From Dioscorea cayenensis subsp. rotundata (lineage: Eukaryota; Streptophyta; Magnoliopsida; Dioscoreales; Dioscoreaceae): a stretch of DNA of 64,000 bases. The position numbers and the translations under genes are program-made. The notes beneath the pieces were generated by a model. It was not told where the DNA came from, searched no databases, and was given only the letters and a program-made list of their open reading frames with translations. The stretch's first letter is position 1, and the number at the start of each line of letters is the position of its first letter. The stretch covers positions 6,227,622-6,291,621 of the forward strand of contig NC_052489.1 of the NCBI RefSeq assembly GCF_009730915.1. The letters run 5' to 3'. Shown piece after piece: positions 35,601 through 47,916 of the stretch.

Positions 35601-36703
35601 TTGTGATGAACCATTCTTTTGCAATGCTCAGGAGTCCCTGTTGATAAAGTGGCACTACTAGATCAGGAAACTCGGAACTATGTTGGAAAAAAGCTGCTTG
35701 AGCTGACTTTGAAGGAGTTGTTTGCTTTCCGCTTCATGCAGGCAAGTTAAACACTTCTTTTTTTGTTTTTTTCCAAGTGTGTGGTTCAAGTATCATGGGT
35801 TGTTCTCTTCTAGTTCATGTTATAGAAGTTAATAGAGAATAGTAGACACCAGCCCCTCCATGCTGTGTGTGCATGGTTGATAACTTCAGTATGTGTAGAA
35901 AAATGGTTTCTGATCAGATGAACATCAGATATTGTTAGAGAGTTGTGCTTTTTATTTTGGAACTTCTTTGAACCCTTTCCTCTTCCTCTCTGACTGTCTG
36001 ACATCTTTGTCTTATTGTAAACAGACAGATCCTAACTGGAGCAATTTTCTCTATGATGAACCCACCAAAATGATCAATCTCATTGACTTTGGAGCAGCTA
36101 GAGAGTACCCTCAAAATTTTGTAGATGATTATCTTCGAATGGTAATGCTTTTTGTTGCATAAATTTACTCTTGGTAGTTTTTGAGCCAAAACTTTCCTAC
36201 TCTCTCTTGATATATTATGTGATCAAGCATGTTCCTGTCATACAATTATATCTATTATGATGATCAAATCAAATCTATGACGCTAATGACTTGAATCCTT
36301 TGGATTAACAGGTGATTGCATGCGCAAACAGTGACCGAGATGCAGTTATTGAGATGTCCACGAGACTTGGTTTTCTGACAGGTGAGGAATCAGAGGTAAT
36401 GCTAGATGCCCATGTCCAAGCCGGTTTTTCTTGTTGGCTTGCCGTTCTCCAAATCTGGCGGGTATGACTTCCGTTCAACCAACATCACCCGCAGCATCTC
36501 TGACCTGGGCGCGACGATGCTCAAGCACAGACTCACTCCTCCACCTGATGAAGTCTATAGTCTTCACAGAAAAACTATCAGGTGCTTTCTTGGCCTGCAT
36601 TAAGCTCGGCGCAGTAGTACCATGTAGAGAGTTGTTACTTGATGTCTATAGACATTATTTGTTTAGTGATGAGAGCTCACAACTTGCCTCCAGTTCTGTG
36701 TAA
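32639..36703 (+). CDS. COQ8: COQ8/ABC1-family atypical kinase (mitochondrial type), with three frameshifts
   Basis: Members of this UbiB/ADCK family are ATPase-like kinases needed for coenzyme Q synthesis in mitochondria. Exons: 32639-33277, 33579-33804, 34190-34342, 34615-34773, 34935-35094, 35632-35741, 36025-36141 and 36312-36703. Intron 6 is GC-AG (GCAAGT donor at 35742). Motifs: KLGQ in [11 protein letters not shown] (exon 2), the Ala-rich loop AAASIGQVH across exons 3/4, the lysine in AMKIQYPGV, the ECDY motif in exon 5, and [10 protein letters not shown] (DFG) in exon 7. The start [10 protein letters not shown] matches the known short N-terminus of plant homologues. One extra base is needed to explain each of CCCC 32713-32716, TTTTT 36425-36429 and AAAAA 36570-36574; everything else is in phase (about 650 residues). 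I read these as sequencing errors, not gene decay. Exon 1 has a low-complexity acidic linker before the domain. Confidence 0.92.
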
Positions 36704-37379
36704 TGTGTATTCTTTTCTTCTTTCCAAGATAGTCAATAATCTTGTGCTGCAAAATGTAGCTTGATTCTTCTGAACAATGTATCCCCCCACAGTGATGATT
36801 TACACTAAAAAATTTTCAATTCACTACAGTTTCAGGTTGTCAATGGGCTCTGGTCCTGATGGGAAACTCAATTTCTCTACCCCGTTGGGGCCGGGATGGG
36901 GAATATCCGTCCCGTCCTCAAAATGTAATTTTAAATTATATATATTTGAATTTTTTAAGTTAATATTGCGGAAGATTTGTTGATAAAGGTAAACTTTGAG
37001 TTAGGAGTATTTGTTGTAACATTATTACAAATGATTAGAGAGTGAATCGTTGAGATTTAGATTTTTTTAAAAAAAAATTATACTTATTTATTTTTGAAAA
37101 TTATAAATTTATTTTAAATAAAAATATATTATTAAAAAGATAATAAGTATGATGTGTTAATTTATAATCAAGATTTGTGTGATGCTAATGCATAATATAA
37201 CTTGCTCTTAATTTTTTTTACAGTACAATTGAGTACTCGGGTCTCTTGTTATATCGGGTTTCGGGTCCAAACCCGATAATCTAAAAGACCAGCAGCGCTA
37301 AGGACACCGGCTTTCGGGTTTCCACTTTCCATATCGAAGTCGAAGCCGCCATTGCTCGCAGTCTACTCCCTGGTCCTTG
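36704..37379. other. Intergenic, 676 bp between COQ8 and PIG-O
   Basis: Holds the 3' UTR of the upstream gene and the promoter of the next. GC-rich phrases GTCAATGGGCTC and CCCGTTGGGGCCGGGATGGGG at about 36840-36910 resemble those at 24600-24730 and may mark a small dispersed repeat. Confidence 0.5.
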
Positions 37380-40300
37380 ATGGCGGAGGAGAAATGGCGG
37401 ATGATCCGCCCCTTCTTCTTCATCCTCGCGCTTCATTGCCTCGCTGTCTTCCTCTACACCCGTGGCTTTCTCCTCACACGCACGGAGCTCTCCTCCTTTA
37501 GCCGATGCTCGGATGATCACCCATGCTCAGCTCCCCTCAACTCCACCGCCCATTCTGATCCCTTTCAACGTCCAGATCGAGATCATGATCAGTGGTGCTG
37601 GACCAGGCCGGCAGTTGACCGGATTGTCATCATTGTCCTCGACGCACTCCGCTACGACTTCCTCTCGCCGAGCACTTTCTTCAAAGGTGAATCTTGGATA
37701 AGTTTTGAAGTCTCTGTCTGGAATTTTATGCACTTTAATGTGTTTTTGGGATGGGTTTGTTTTGCTTTCAGAGAAGAAACCATGGATGGACAAGTTGACA
37801 GTGCTGCAGAGGTTGGCCGCCAAGGAACCATTATCCGCTAGAATTTTTAAGGCCATTGCGGATCCTCCGACGACTAGCTTGCAGCGTCTCAAGGTGGCAT
37901 ATCTTTTGTCTTTATTGTCAATGTTTTCCTATGTGAGAATTTGTTTTGTTTCGCTTTCTTTTATGATGTATTGGCTAGGAAAACCAGATTAGAAAAAGAA
38001 ATTATTATTGCATAGATTTGAACATAGTAAACTAGTGTTTATGTTGTTTATATGTTAGATATGGTATATCTATAGGTGTTGATTTTAAGATAACTTAATA
38101 AAATATAAATAAATAAATAAAAGAGGAAAAATATCCATGAATTCAGTAGATACAAAGAATTCACCTTGAGAGAGGAAGAAACTTTCCTGCCACCCACCAG
38201 AAAATTTGTTGCTTCATGCTTGCTATGCATTGTTCACATTAAACCCCATACTTAAGTTACACCTTGGAAACAGTGATGAGGTTTTTCCTTACAGGTCATG
38301 TCTGTTTATAAAGTTCATCTCTGTTTGTTGAATTTTTAAAATTTATAGGGTTTGACTACTGGTGGGCTTCCAACCTTTATTGATGTGGGAAACAGTTTTG
38401 GAGCTCCAGCAATTGTTGAAGATAACTTGATACATCAGGTTTGTTTACATGCATAATGAAGAGTGTCAATTGGCAGAGGAAACATCTTTACTCATTAACC
38501 CATGGAACTTTAATGATATTAGTATTGCATTTCTAAACATGATACAAACAGATGGCTCAAAATGGAAAGAGAGTGTTGATGATGGGTGATGACACATGGT
38601 TGCAGTTGTTTCCTAATCATTTCAAAACAGCGTACCCTTACCCTTCCTTTAATGTTAAAGATCTGGATACGGTATGCATGTTTAAAGTGTTTGCTTTTGT
38701 TGTAATTTTGTGTTGTTCATTTTGTATGGAATTTCGACTGTTGTGCTTATGTTTCCTGGCTTATTGTAGCTGTGAGATTTATTGGCAGGTGGATAATGGT
38801 GTCGTCAAACACTTGTTTCCATCATTATACCAGGATGACTGGGATGTCCTTATTGCTCATTTTCTTGGTGTGGTAAGTTAAGGTACTTAATCTCTCTAAC
38901 GACCAACCCTTCTAAAGATTCATAAGTTTCAGCTATGGATATACGCTTTCACTCCTGTAATCACATGTCTCTATGAGTAATTCATTCACTTGGTTCAATT
39001 GGATATCCACCACTATTATGGAAAACATTCATGATGGGCTAAGAATTGTGCTTTGCAATCTTGAGAAAGCTTTTATGGTTCCATTTAGATTATTCTTACC
39101 TAGATACCTATTTTTACCATGCTGATGTTTTATCTGTCCCATAATATATCTTTTTAATGGATGCATGTGTATTTTAGGATCATGCAGGACATATATTTGG
39201 TGTTGATTCAATGCCAATGGTACAAAAATTGGAGCAATATAACTCTATTCTAGAGGTATTCTTGTACCTTTTTTTTTAATGAATAATCTTGTATCATATG
39301 TTACTTTCTTGATAATACTTCTCTTTGCGTTTAGTCTTAGTCATTAATTTCCATGGTATTGTTAGGTAAGTGGGACAAAAATAAGTATAGTGACTGAAAT
39401 TTGTAGCTAGTAAATAAATATAATATGAATAAACCCTGATCAATGCTCAATGGGTAATCATCTAACTATTCTCTGTTAATAGCTAACTTAGGATGGTTCT
39501 AGGAATGTGGCCTGGGATGACTATTTCTTGGTTGCCACCTCTCAGAGTTAGTGTTCGGGGCATAAGCTTTGATATAATAATGATAAAATTCTCTTTATCT
39601 GTTTGCCAAACGTGGACCGATCATAAGTTCCTGCATAGTTAATACAGAAGAAACCTCATGACCTTCGAGCCATACTTTGTTTTCACCAATTCTTTTCATG
39701 GTCTGAATTTTTTTTTTAAGTATAAGTATAAACTTTTTATTTTACATTGAATTTTTTTTTTTTTATTAATTTTTTTAATACCCTCAGTAAGTAATTGATT
39801 GTTCATTTGTAGAGAGTTGTTGAGGTTCTCAAGAACCAGTCTGGACCTGGTGGGCTGCATGAGAATACTTTACTTATTGTCATGGGGGATCATGGCCAAA
39901 CCTTAAATGGAGATCATGGAGGAGGAACTGCAGAAGAGGTCTTGTTCATACTCTTGTTCTGGCACCTTTTTATTTTCCTGCATTTGAAGCTGATTATAGA
40001 TTGTATGCATGAAGGTTGAAACATCACTATTTGCAATGAGTTTGAGGAGTCCTCCACCTTCTGTATCATCTATCCTTGATCACAGCACTTGCAAACTGGA
40101 TTTGGTAAGGCTATGACCTTGATGAAGTGCATCCCCTATGCTCATTGAAACTGTTCCTGAAATGTCTTTAGTTGTTATCTTACCACCTAATACTCGAACT
40201 TCACGTATATCTTCGAACAGAATGCTAGTGTATTCGGGTATAGATATTGAAAATTGAAGGCCTATTGTCATAAGCAGTTTGTGCCATAATATCTACAAAT

Positions 40301-43300
40301 ACCATTTTGCTTCCCAATAAAGAGAAGATGTTGGCATAATGTATTGAATTTTGATATTTTTTTTTGGCAAAAAAATAAAAAAATAAAAAACATAAAATAA
40401 AGAAATACAAAATCAGATGCCACAAGCTTCACAGCTCCATTCAAGAGGCTCTATAAGAAGATTACATCAATTTTGTAATTAGCCTAGAGTCTTATTTTAA
40501 TTCACCCACAAGCAATTTTACATTGCTGACATTTGTTAGTTGATGGAAATGGTGCCAAATATGACAAGAGAATTATACTCTATAAACACATTTGCACCTA
40601 ACTTCTTACCGTTATCTTCTTTCCTGATTACAGCCAATGCATGCTCTCTCTTAAATTTCTTTTTATTTGGTGCTATGATTTTATTTTGATTTTTCAGGAA
40701 GGAGAAATGATATGCACAAGCTCCATGCAACAGGTTATATGCAATAACTAATTCTGATTATGGCTAAGGTGGATTTTCATTTATTAAGCAGTAACATTTC
40801 TTTTCCTAATGTTCTTTGATTATTCATGCAGCTTGATTTTGCAACAACTTTGGCAGCACTTCTTGGTATACCCTTTCCTTTTGGAAGGTGCACTCTGAAC
40901 ACATTGTTGTTATCCTTGCTTTTGTATTTGATAATTATAGCCTACACTATGACATGGGATTTGTGTCCATTGACCTTATTCTATATCAATGATTGTCATA
41001 TCAGTTGAATTATTACTTGGAGACTTTTGATTGCCAAAAATTGATCTGTGGAAATTGTATCTGGAAATCATTAGATATGTGAACATTTACTCATAACATG
41101 GATAGTGTTCCACTCTTTAGTGCTAGTGAATTGATTAAGCTGCTTCAGGTTACTGCCTTCTTTGAAGATAATTTGATATTATCTTTGCAGTATTGGGTGT
41201 GTTAATCCAGAGCTTTTATGCCTTGAGTGGTGGTACATGGGATGGACAATGGACTAAAAATAGAAATCAAGAGTACTGTTCAGATTTGGAAGAATGGATG
41301 CAAACCTATACAAATGTTCTCTGCATAAATTCTTGGCAGGTAAATTTTTTTCTCCTTCTTGTTTCCAGATGTTGTCAGGTGTAAGAGTTGTAAGAATTTG
41401 ATATAGATGGAAATGATACATAATGTATATTTTAACTGCTAGATAGTTTTCTAGCATCTTTATTTAATGTTTTGGGTGCCTCTATAAGGTATAGGATTCA
41501 GGATCCAGTTTTCTGCCTTTAGTATTGATCTAGTTCGCTCCTGTAGATACTTGACATTAGCTCAAAAAGGTCAGGATAGGTTCGGAATTGGGGTTACTCA
41601 ATTCTCATTTCTGGCAGCAATCAAAATCTAAACATCAATAATTTCTTTAAGCATCTGATTAAAATGATTCTTTTTATTGGAGTTAATAGTCCCTACATAG
41701 GTTAATTTTTGTAAATATGAATTTGAATATATAAACAAGGGTCTCATCCCTATCAATTTAAGCTTTTTGAGTTGAATTGGATGAAAAATAATGTTTGGTT
41801 TGCATCAAATTTATCAGAACTTAGTTAATTAGCTTGTTATGATTGTTTTGCAACGTGGCTAGTTAAATAGACTATGTTTCAAAGGGGATATTAGGAGCAA
41901 CTAATGTCCCATATCGGTTAACTTGGCAAATATGAATATGAATACATGAGTTTTGAGTTTCTCGTCCCTGTAAGTTCAAGTTTTTGGGTTGAATTGGATT
42001 GGGATAATATGTTTGGTTTGCATCTAATAAGAGTTATTGTGCTACCTTCTATATATCTACAAACTAACCATTTAATTTTCAGGTAAACAGATACATTGAC
42101 ATGTATACTTCAACTGCAGTTATTGGACTTCCTTCTGAAGACTTGCGCCATCTCAGAGAATTATATACTCAAGCACAGACTAACTTGCAAAATTCCATTA
42201 GTTCGACATGCTCTGAGTCAACCCTTCAAAGGCAAATTGATGCTTATTCTGATTATTTAGGAAGTGTGGCAAAGCTTGCTCGATCTGCATGGACTGAATT
42301 TAATTTAATCTTGATGTTTGCTGGTCTCTGTGTGATGATACTGTCCATTTTCGTCCAGATTTTCTTTATCCTAAGAGTAAACAATCTACTTGAGTTAAAC
42401 TATCTGGTGTCAGGTATTACTTCCAGTCCTTTCAGGCTAGCATCTGCTCTAGCTTTGGTGGTGATCCGAGCAGCAAGTTTCCTTTCAAACAGCTACATAT
42501 GTGAGTGTTCCCTTGCTCTGTGTGTTCCTACGTTCTTGCTTCGTATTTTTCTGCTTCATCACCATTTCTCTATTTACTTATCAATTATTTGTTGCTTTCT
42601 GTATTAGTGGAAGAAGGGAGAGTGGGATGTTTCCTTTTGGGCACAACTGGTATACTTAACCTGTGGTCTTCAATCAGGAGAGGGAAATTGACAATAGAAG
42701 TAAGTGTCAATGCTTCAAATGCTTAATTGTATTTAGTTCATTATAATGCAGCTCTTGGAATTTCTTGTCTGGGGATATCTGTTCCAATGGTAGTTATGAC
42801 ATAATGCTGGTTATAAAGTTAATTTAACTGTGCTACTTGCAGGAACCTGCATTTCTTTTTCTGAATATTATTCTGAGGTTTGGGATTATGATTGGCCAGT
42901 CAAAGAAGAATGTTGGTTCAACTTCTATGGATGCACACTTTTAAGCAGCTTGGATGAAGGTTATACTGTTTGGTTGATTTTTGTCCGAGATCTTGCCAAT
43001 CCTTGTGTTATCCTCATTCACCTTCCTGTTGTACAGGTGGATCTCTAAAAGTTCCACTTGGAGAGGCCTCAAATATTTTTTCCTTGTAGAAGCTGCAGCT
43101 AGCTATATGCTTTTAATATTTCATTGGATGTCAGAAAGCAATTTTTAGCAATTCCCATGGCGCTTCAAGATTTGGGGAAGAATTTTGCCCCCCGTATAAT
43201 CTATGCCATCGGATTTGGGCTTCTAACTTTAATAATGCTTTGTAAAAATCTAAACCAGAAGGAGCAGCCTTCATCTCCAGCTGAACAAACCACTACTGCA

Positions 43301-45864
43301 ACAGTAGCCATGCTTTGTGCTTGGAGTCCTACTGTCCTAATTCTTTTAGGAAGTCAAGGTCCACCTGTGGCTTTAATATATTTATTCGGAGGTATTTTCT
43401 CTTCATAGCTTTAGTTTCATGGTTCTTGTGTTGCATAAAAAAGAAGAGCAATGCAACCATTAGTGTTTGTTAATCACTGCCACTAAAAAAACCATGTTAG
43501 TTTTTAGGATCATAAGTTGCCTTTCTGGTTGTGGTCACCTTGTTCAAAGCTGTTTTTATTCAACTGTTATCACAATTGCATTTTTTGGTTTAATTTTTGT
43601 TGCATTGTTTTGACATTATAAACGATTCATCTAACAGCATGGTGCATAATAAGGTCGCATAGGGGAGTTCAGATGGAAGCTCAAAGCCAGAAGGAAGTCC
43701 TAGTCAATGACCCCATTTCTATCACACAATGGAGCCTTTTGGGTGTGTGCCTTTTCTTTTATACAGGTCACTGGTGAGTTGCCCAGCATTTTGAATGGAA
43801 CTGTATTACCCTCTATCTTACTGCATCTGTTACTGGACATGATCTTCTCTACCCTGCACTCTATAGGAATGCTACTATATGTCGTTTTTTTATGCAATTG
43901 TATGTGCTAGAGAATTTCATTTGGTGTTAATCGTTGAGGAATTGCATCAAACTAACAATGTCGTGAGATTCAATCCTTCCATTGCTTATTTATCATGGGT
44001 CTCATGACTTAAAACTTTTGCTGATATAGTAATTATTGTTTCTGAATGAGCATTGATCATCGAGAACCATTTCCTGCCAGAAAATTATGACCATTTGATG
44101 CAATCATTTACATCTCCTGGCTCTTAATGGGGTACAAAGTCCAGAATATCTGACCATAATGTGCACAATTTCATTTTGGATTATCTCTAGGAGCCGTTTG
44201 GTTCGTAGTAATGGCATATTACTACATAACAAGATTATCATGGTAATATAAGTGGGAATGTTATATAATTGGGAATATTGCGATAATTTGATATAACCAT
44301 GTTTGGTTGGGAACTCTTATTATCGGGAATAGTTCATTGTCGTGTTTGGTTGTTATGGTAATCAATTTGCTAAAATATAAAAAGTTATAATATTACCAAG
44401 ATAATCCAAGATAGACACCAAATTTGGTGGTAATAGGATTATCAACTTTTTTTGTAATATTTATAAGTTAGTAATGTGATATTATCATCCAGATTACTAC
44501 CGGTGCAATGCCAAACGTGGTAATATTTTCAGATTACCACATAACACGTGGTAATCTTTCTACATTACCGCGAACCAAACGTCCCCTCGGTGTTTTCATA
44601 AAAATCCAGGACTGCAGGATTAGAAGCAAAATTAGCATTGCCATATGACTGGTTCTCCTGTTCCATAGCTAATTTAGCTAAGGTCGTACCTGAAACATGG
44701 CCAAAGTTATTAGCCCTTCCAAGTCTTTTGAAAAATCTGTGACAGGTGGTTTGCAAATACACAGACTGAGTCGTGTTCATTTGTCCTCTAGTCATGAGGG
44801 CCTGGCTCTTGGGCAGTATGCTCCTGCTCCCGAATTCTTTAAAATCCCTACTGCTGCCCTCTCGAGTGTCCATATGAATTTCATTTTAGGCAACAAGACA
44901 ATCTATACTTTGTAGATATCTCTGTATATCATCTAGTGTAGCTCAAGGAAGAAACTACTGGCCTTTCTTTCTAGACAAGAAGGCATGTGTACTGCTCATG
45001 TGCATCCCTTTATCATTTACATTCATTGTATAATAGGGGCACAAAGAAATTATATTTACAGCATAAGCATTTTACAGATGCAACTTTACTTCAGGTTTTT
45101 ACGAATGAACCATTTGCAATGAGTTATCTGTTGCAGGTGCACATTTGATGGTCTTCGATATGGAGCTGCTTTTGTTGGGTAAGCTGCTAAGAAAATTTCA
45201 ATCTTGTTTTATTGATTTGACAGTATATGCCAGCTAATCTTTTACCCCCATCTTGAATATTCAAATCGTCTTATGGTCTTCATAGAATAATTCAAGTTGT
45301 GCAATCAACAGATTTGATGAATTTAACATAGTCCGCCAAGGTCTTCTTCTTGCAATCGACACTTTTGGTGTGCTTCACATCATTCCGGTCATGAGCCTTC
45401 CACTACTTGTAACGCTTAAGCATTGTTACTCCAAGCACAGCCAAGTAAAGGCAGTTCTTTTCTTAGTCCTGACTCAGGTAAACGTCCGTTGTGTGGAGTT
45501 TGCTTATTTTTAGAACTTGCTCTGTTTCATATCAATGTTATCTCATATTGCTCGTGATGTTGTCCTTGGATTTCAGCTGTTCTTGAGTTATGGTTTAATC
45601 ACAGCAGTGACAACTACATTTACAATAGTGTGTGTTACAATTCAGAGGCGACATTTGATGGTAAAACCTCTGGGTTTCAGCTTTATCATAAACATGATAA
45701 TCTCATAACTATGATTAACCATTTACTTCTTAGTGCCTTAATATTCTTTTGTTTTATACATTTTGCAGGTGTGGGGATTATTTGCACCAAAATACGTTTT
45801 TGAAGTCCTGGGCCTGCTTCTGACGGACATCTTAATTTGCCTGGCTTCTCTCTGCTACTACTGA
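37380..45864 (+). CDS. PIGO: GPI ethanolamine phosphate transferase 3 (PIG-O type), 19 exons, four frameshifts
   Basis: This ER membrane enzyme transfers phosphoethanolamine to the third mannose of GPI anchors, the site that links proteins. Exon starts: 37380, 37772, 38349, 38552, 38789, 39178, 39813, 40015, 40698, 40832, 41191, 42083, 42608, 42843, 43638, 45137, 45312, 45577 and 45769; all junctions are GT-AG and phases agree. Seen: an N-terminal membrane segment ([15 protein letters not shown]), the alkaline-phosphatase-like start [23 protein letters not shown] at exons 5/6, and [14 protein letters not shown] in exon 7. Many membrane spans follow from exon 12. About 946 residues is normal for the family. 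Indels needed: one extra T at 41214-41217, one missing T at 42939-42942, one extra T at 42978-42982, and one missing T at 43142-43146. With these, exon 14 (42843-43391) reads through without an intron. A frame-neutral ATG at 37380 is the only sensible start. Confidence 0.92.
44190..44590. mobile_element. MITE in PIG-O intron 15
   Basis: About 400 bp of AT-rich sequence is bounded by inverted ends: the left reads GGAGCCGTTTGGTTCG and the right, complemented, reads GGGGACGTTTGGTTCG, each followed by TAATG-type sequence. Internal stretches with GGTAATAT and TTACCAC also fold back. No ORF is seen. The GTTTGGTTCG ends resemble Tourist/Harbinger-type MITEs, but I could not identify a target duplication. 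Confidence 0.65.
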
Positions 45865-47793
45865 TGAGATAATATGCGCATGTGGTGAACATCAATCTTG
45901 TTCTTTTCTCCATTTATTCTCAGTTAACCCCCCCATTCTTATACAAAAAGAGAGTTGAACTAATTTTGAAAAGCCTTTCTTCACAATGACCGCTGTGCAT
46001 TCCTTGGGCTCCAGAATGGAAGTATTTCCTTTTACAAATTTAAAAATCAGTCCCAAATCAGACTAACATCTTAGAGAATAGAAACGTGTGGTCTTAGTGT
46101 AGTATCAAATCTTATCATCTTATCTGTATATACTTGTTTTTGGTAAGCGTCCAAGTCACACAAGAAACTTGTTACTGTCATTGGCCTGATAATGGTAGGA
46201 ACTTGTTGCTTTCATTGGCCTAACTATGGTATGACTGTATGAGTTAGTCATACAAAGGACATGATGAACCCCAAGCAAAACAAATAAATAAATAAGTAGA
46301 TAATAGGCAATAGATTCTAATACCTCAACGACAATCAGTTAATAGCATAGCACTATTTGTCTTTTTTTGTAATTATTAGTACATAATATACATACATATA
46401 TATATAATTTTCTAACTTCTCAGAAGCTAAAAAGATGATTGAGGGGAAGAGCATCATTGCAGAGTAAGGGAAAGATGAAAGGCGTCGTCTTGTTTGCCAG
46501 ATGATGAAGATATGAACATCAGAAGACGGTTATGTCGGCAAGGTGGTGATAAGAGAGGAATAGAGTCCATGTGGACTAGTGGATGTGGTCTGTTGCTCTT
46601 CAGCCAAATGAAAAACACTAATAACCAACAAAAAGCCTAATGGAACCATGCATGCTTTTTCTTTTTTATCATTTATGCCCATTCGCTCTCGTTTTCAATC
46701 ACAACAACTATGTCTCTTCTTTATTAATAAGTTAAAAGGAATAATATATTTTACAATAACAAAAGGTGACTATCACCATCTTCTGTTATACCGTTCACTG
46801 AATTATAAGATGTATGATTGAATCTCTAATTGACAAATATGTTTATTAAAAACTTTTTTTGAATTCTGTTTGTCACTATGAGATAAACAAAGAAGACAGG
46901 TCCACATGAAGAAATCGGATTCTTTTCTTTTTGCTCTTGCACTTGTTCCATTACCAATTCAAAAGAAGATGAATTTCTCTTCTTGCAAAAAGTGAGGTTT
47001 CTCTTTTGACAAATTTGGCAACCAATATGTCTGTATGTGTTGCTGCTTTAATTTACTCCTTTTGTTTTCAAGCTTTCAGTACGTGTATATATATATATAT
47101 ATGTATATATATTAACCAAGCAATATCTTTATGTATGCCTTTTTCTTTCAGTTTTTTTATTATTATTATTATTATTGAAAGGCTCGTTTATTGGTAAGGT
47201 GGCAAGTCATTTTCTCATCATTGCTCCACCGCCAATAAATCACGCTAATCACTTGCCTTTTTGCATGCAAACGTGAACCAAATTTACTAATTAATTCATC
47301 AAGTGTCTTAAAAAATATTCTTCTTTAGTAGATTGAAAGAAAAAAAAAATTCAAACGAAATAATGCTGATATGAACTCTTGAACTAATCACATGGGATCT
47401 CTGACATGACAATGGCTAGATTACAATCTTGACTACTAAACCAACCAATATTTCTACTAAACAAAATCTAATCTCTTTCTTTATTCAAGTTGAGAGAATT
47501 AAGCAAAGGCAAGAGTCAATCTTAAATGCTCCCTTTTGTCAAGCAGTTGCATGCACGCAGTTCACATGCACAAGCATTCACTACATTACAGTAAGGAAAA
47601 CAAACATAGAAAAAGAAATGCATCCATGTAAAAAGGCCTTGTATATCATGCAATACAGGAAGGAGCACCATTTATTAATTAAGACAAGAGTACAAATCTC
47701 AATACGACAAGTGAAGTCTTCAGTTTCACAGCTACAAACATCTTACTTTTTATGACCAAAAAAAGAAAAATTACCACACTCTCACACACTGCT
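45865..47793. other. Intergenic, PIG-O 3' flank to pectin acetylesterase promoter
   Basis: No gene is recognised. Short TA runs lie near 46395 and 47087-47111, and a (TTA)n run near 47157-47177. Confidence 0.55.
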
Positions 47794-47817
47794 TTATAAA
47801 AGAATGCGCTTTCTGCA

Positions 47818-47850
<33 letters not shown>
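47794..47850 (+). promoter_or_regulatory. TATA box and (CT)n leader of the pectin acetylesterase gene
   Basis: TTTATAAAAG at about 47794-47803 lies about 115 bp upstream of the start codon. A (CT)n run of 14 units at 47821-47848 follows in the presumed 5' leader, a common plant core-promoter and leader arrangement. Transcription start is inferred. Confidence 0.6.
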
Positions 47851-47851
<1 letters not shown>

Positions 47852-47916
47852 CTCTTCACTTCTTGGAGATCAAGCAGTGAAGAGGAGGAACAGAGCAGGA
47901 GAAGAGTAAGTAGCTC

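Noticed and set aside
43037..43060. Splice acceptor at 43036 in PIG-O
   Set aside because: Reading through gives a continuous hydrophobic segment in phase; the acceptor-like TACAG is coding (LYRW).
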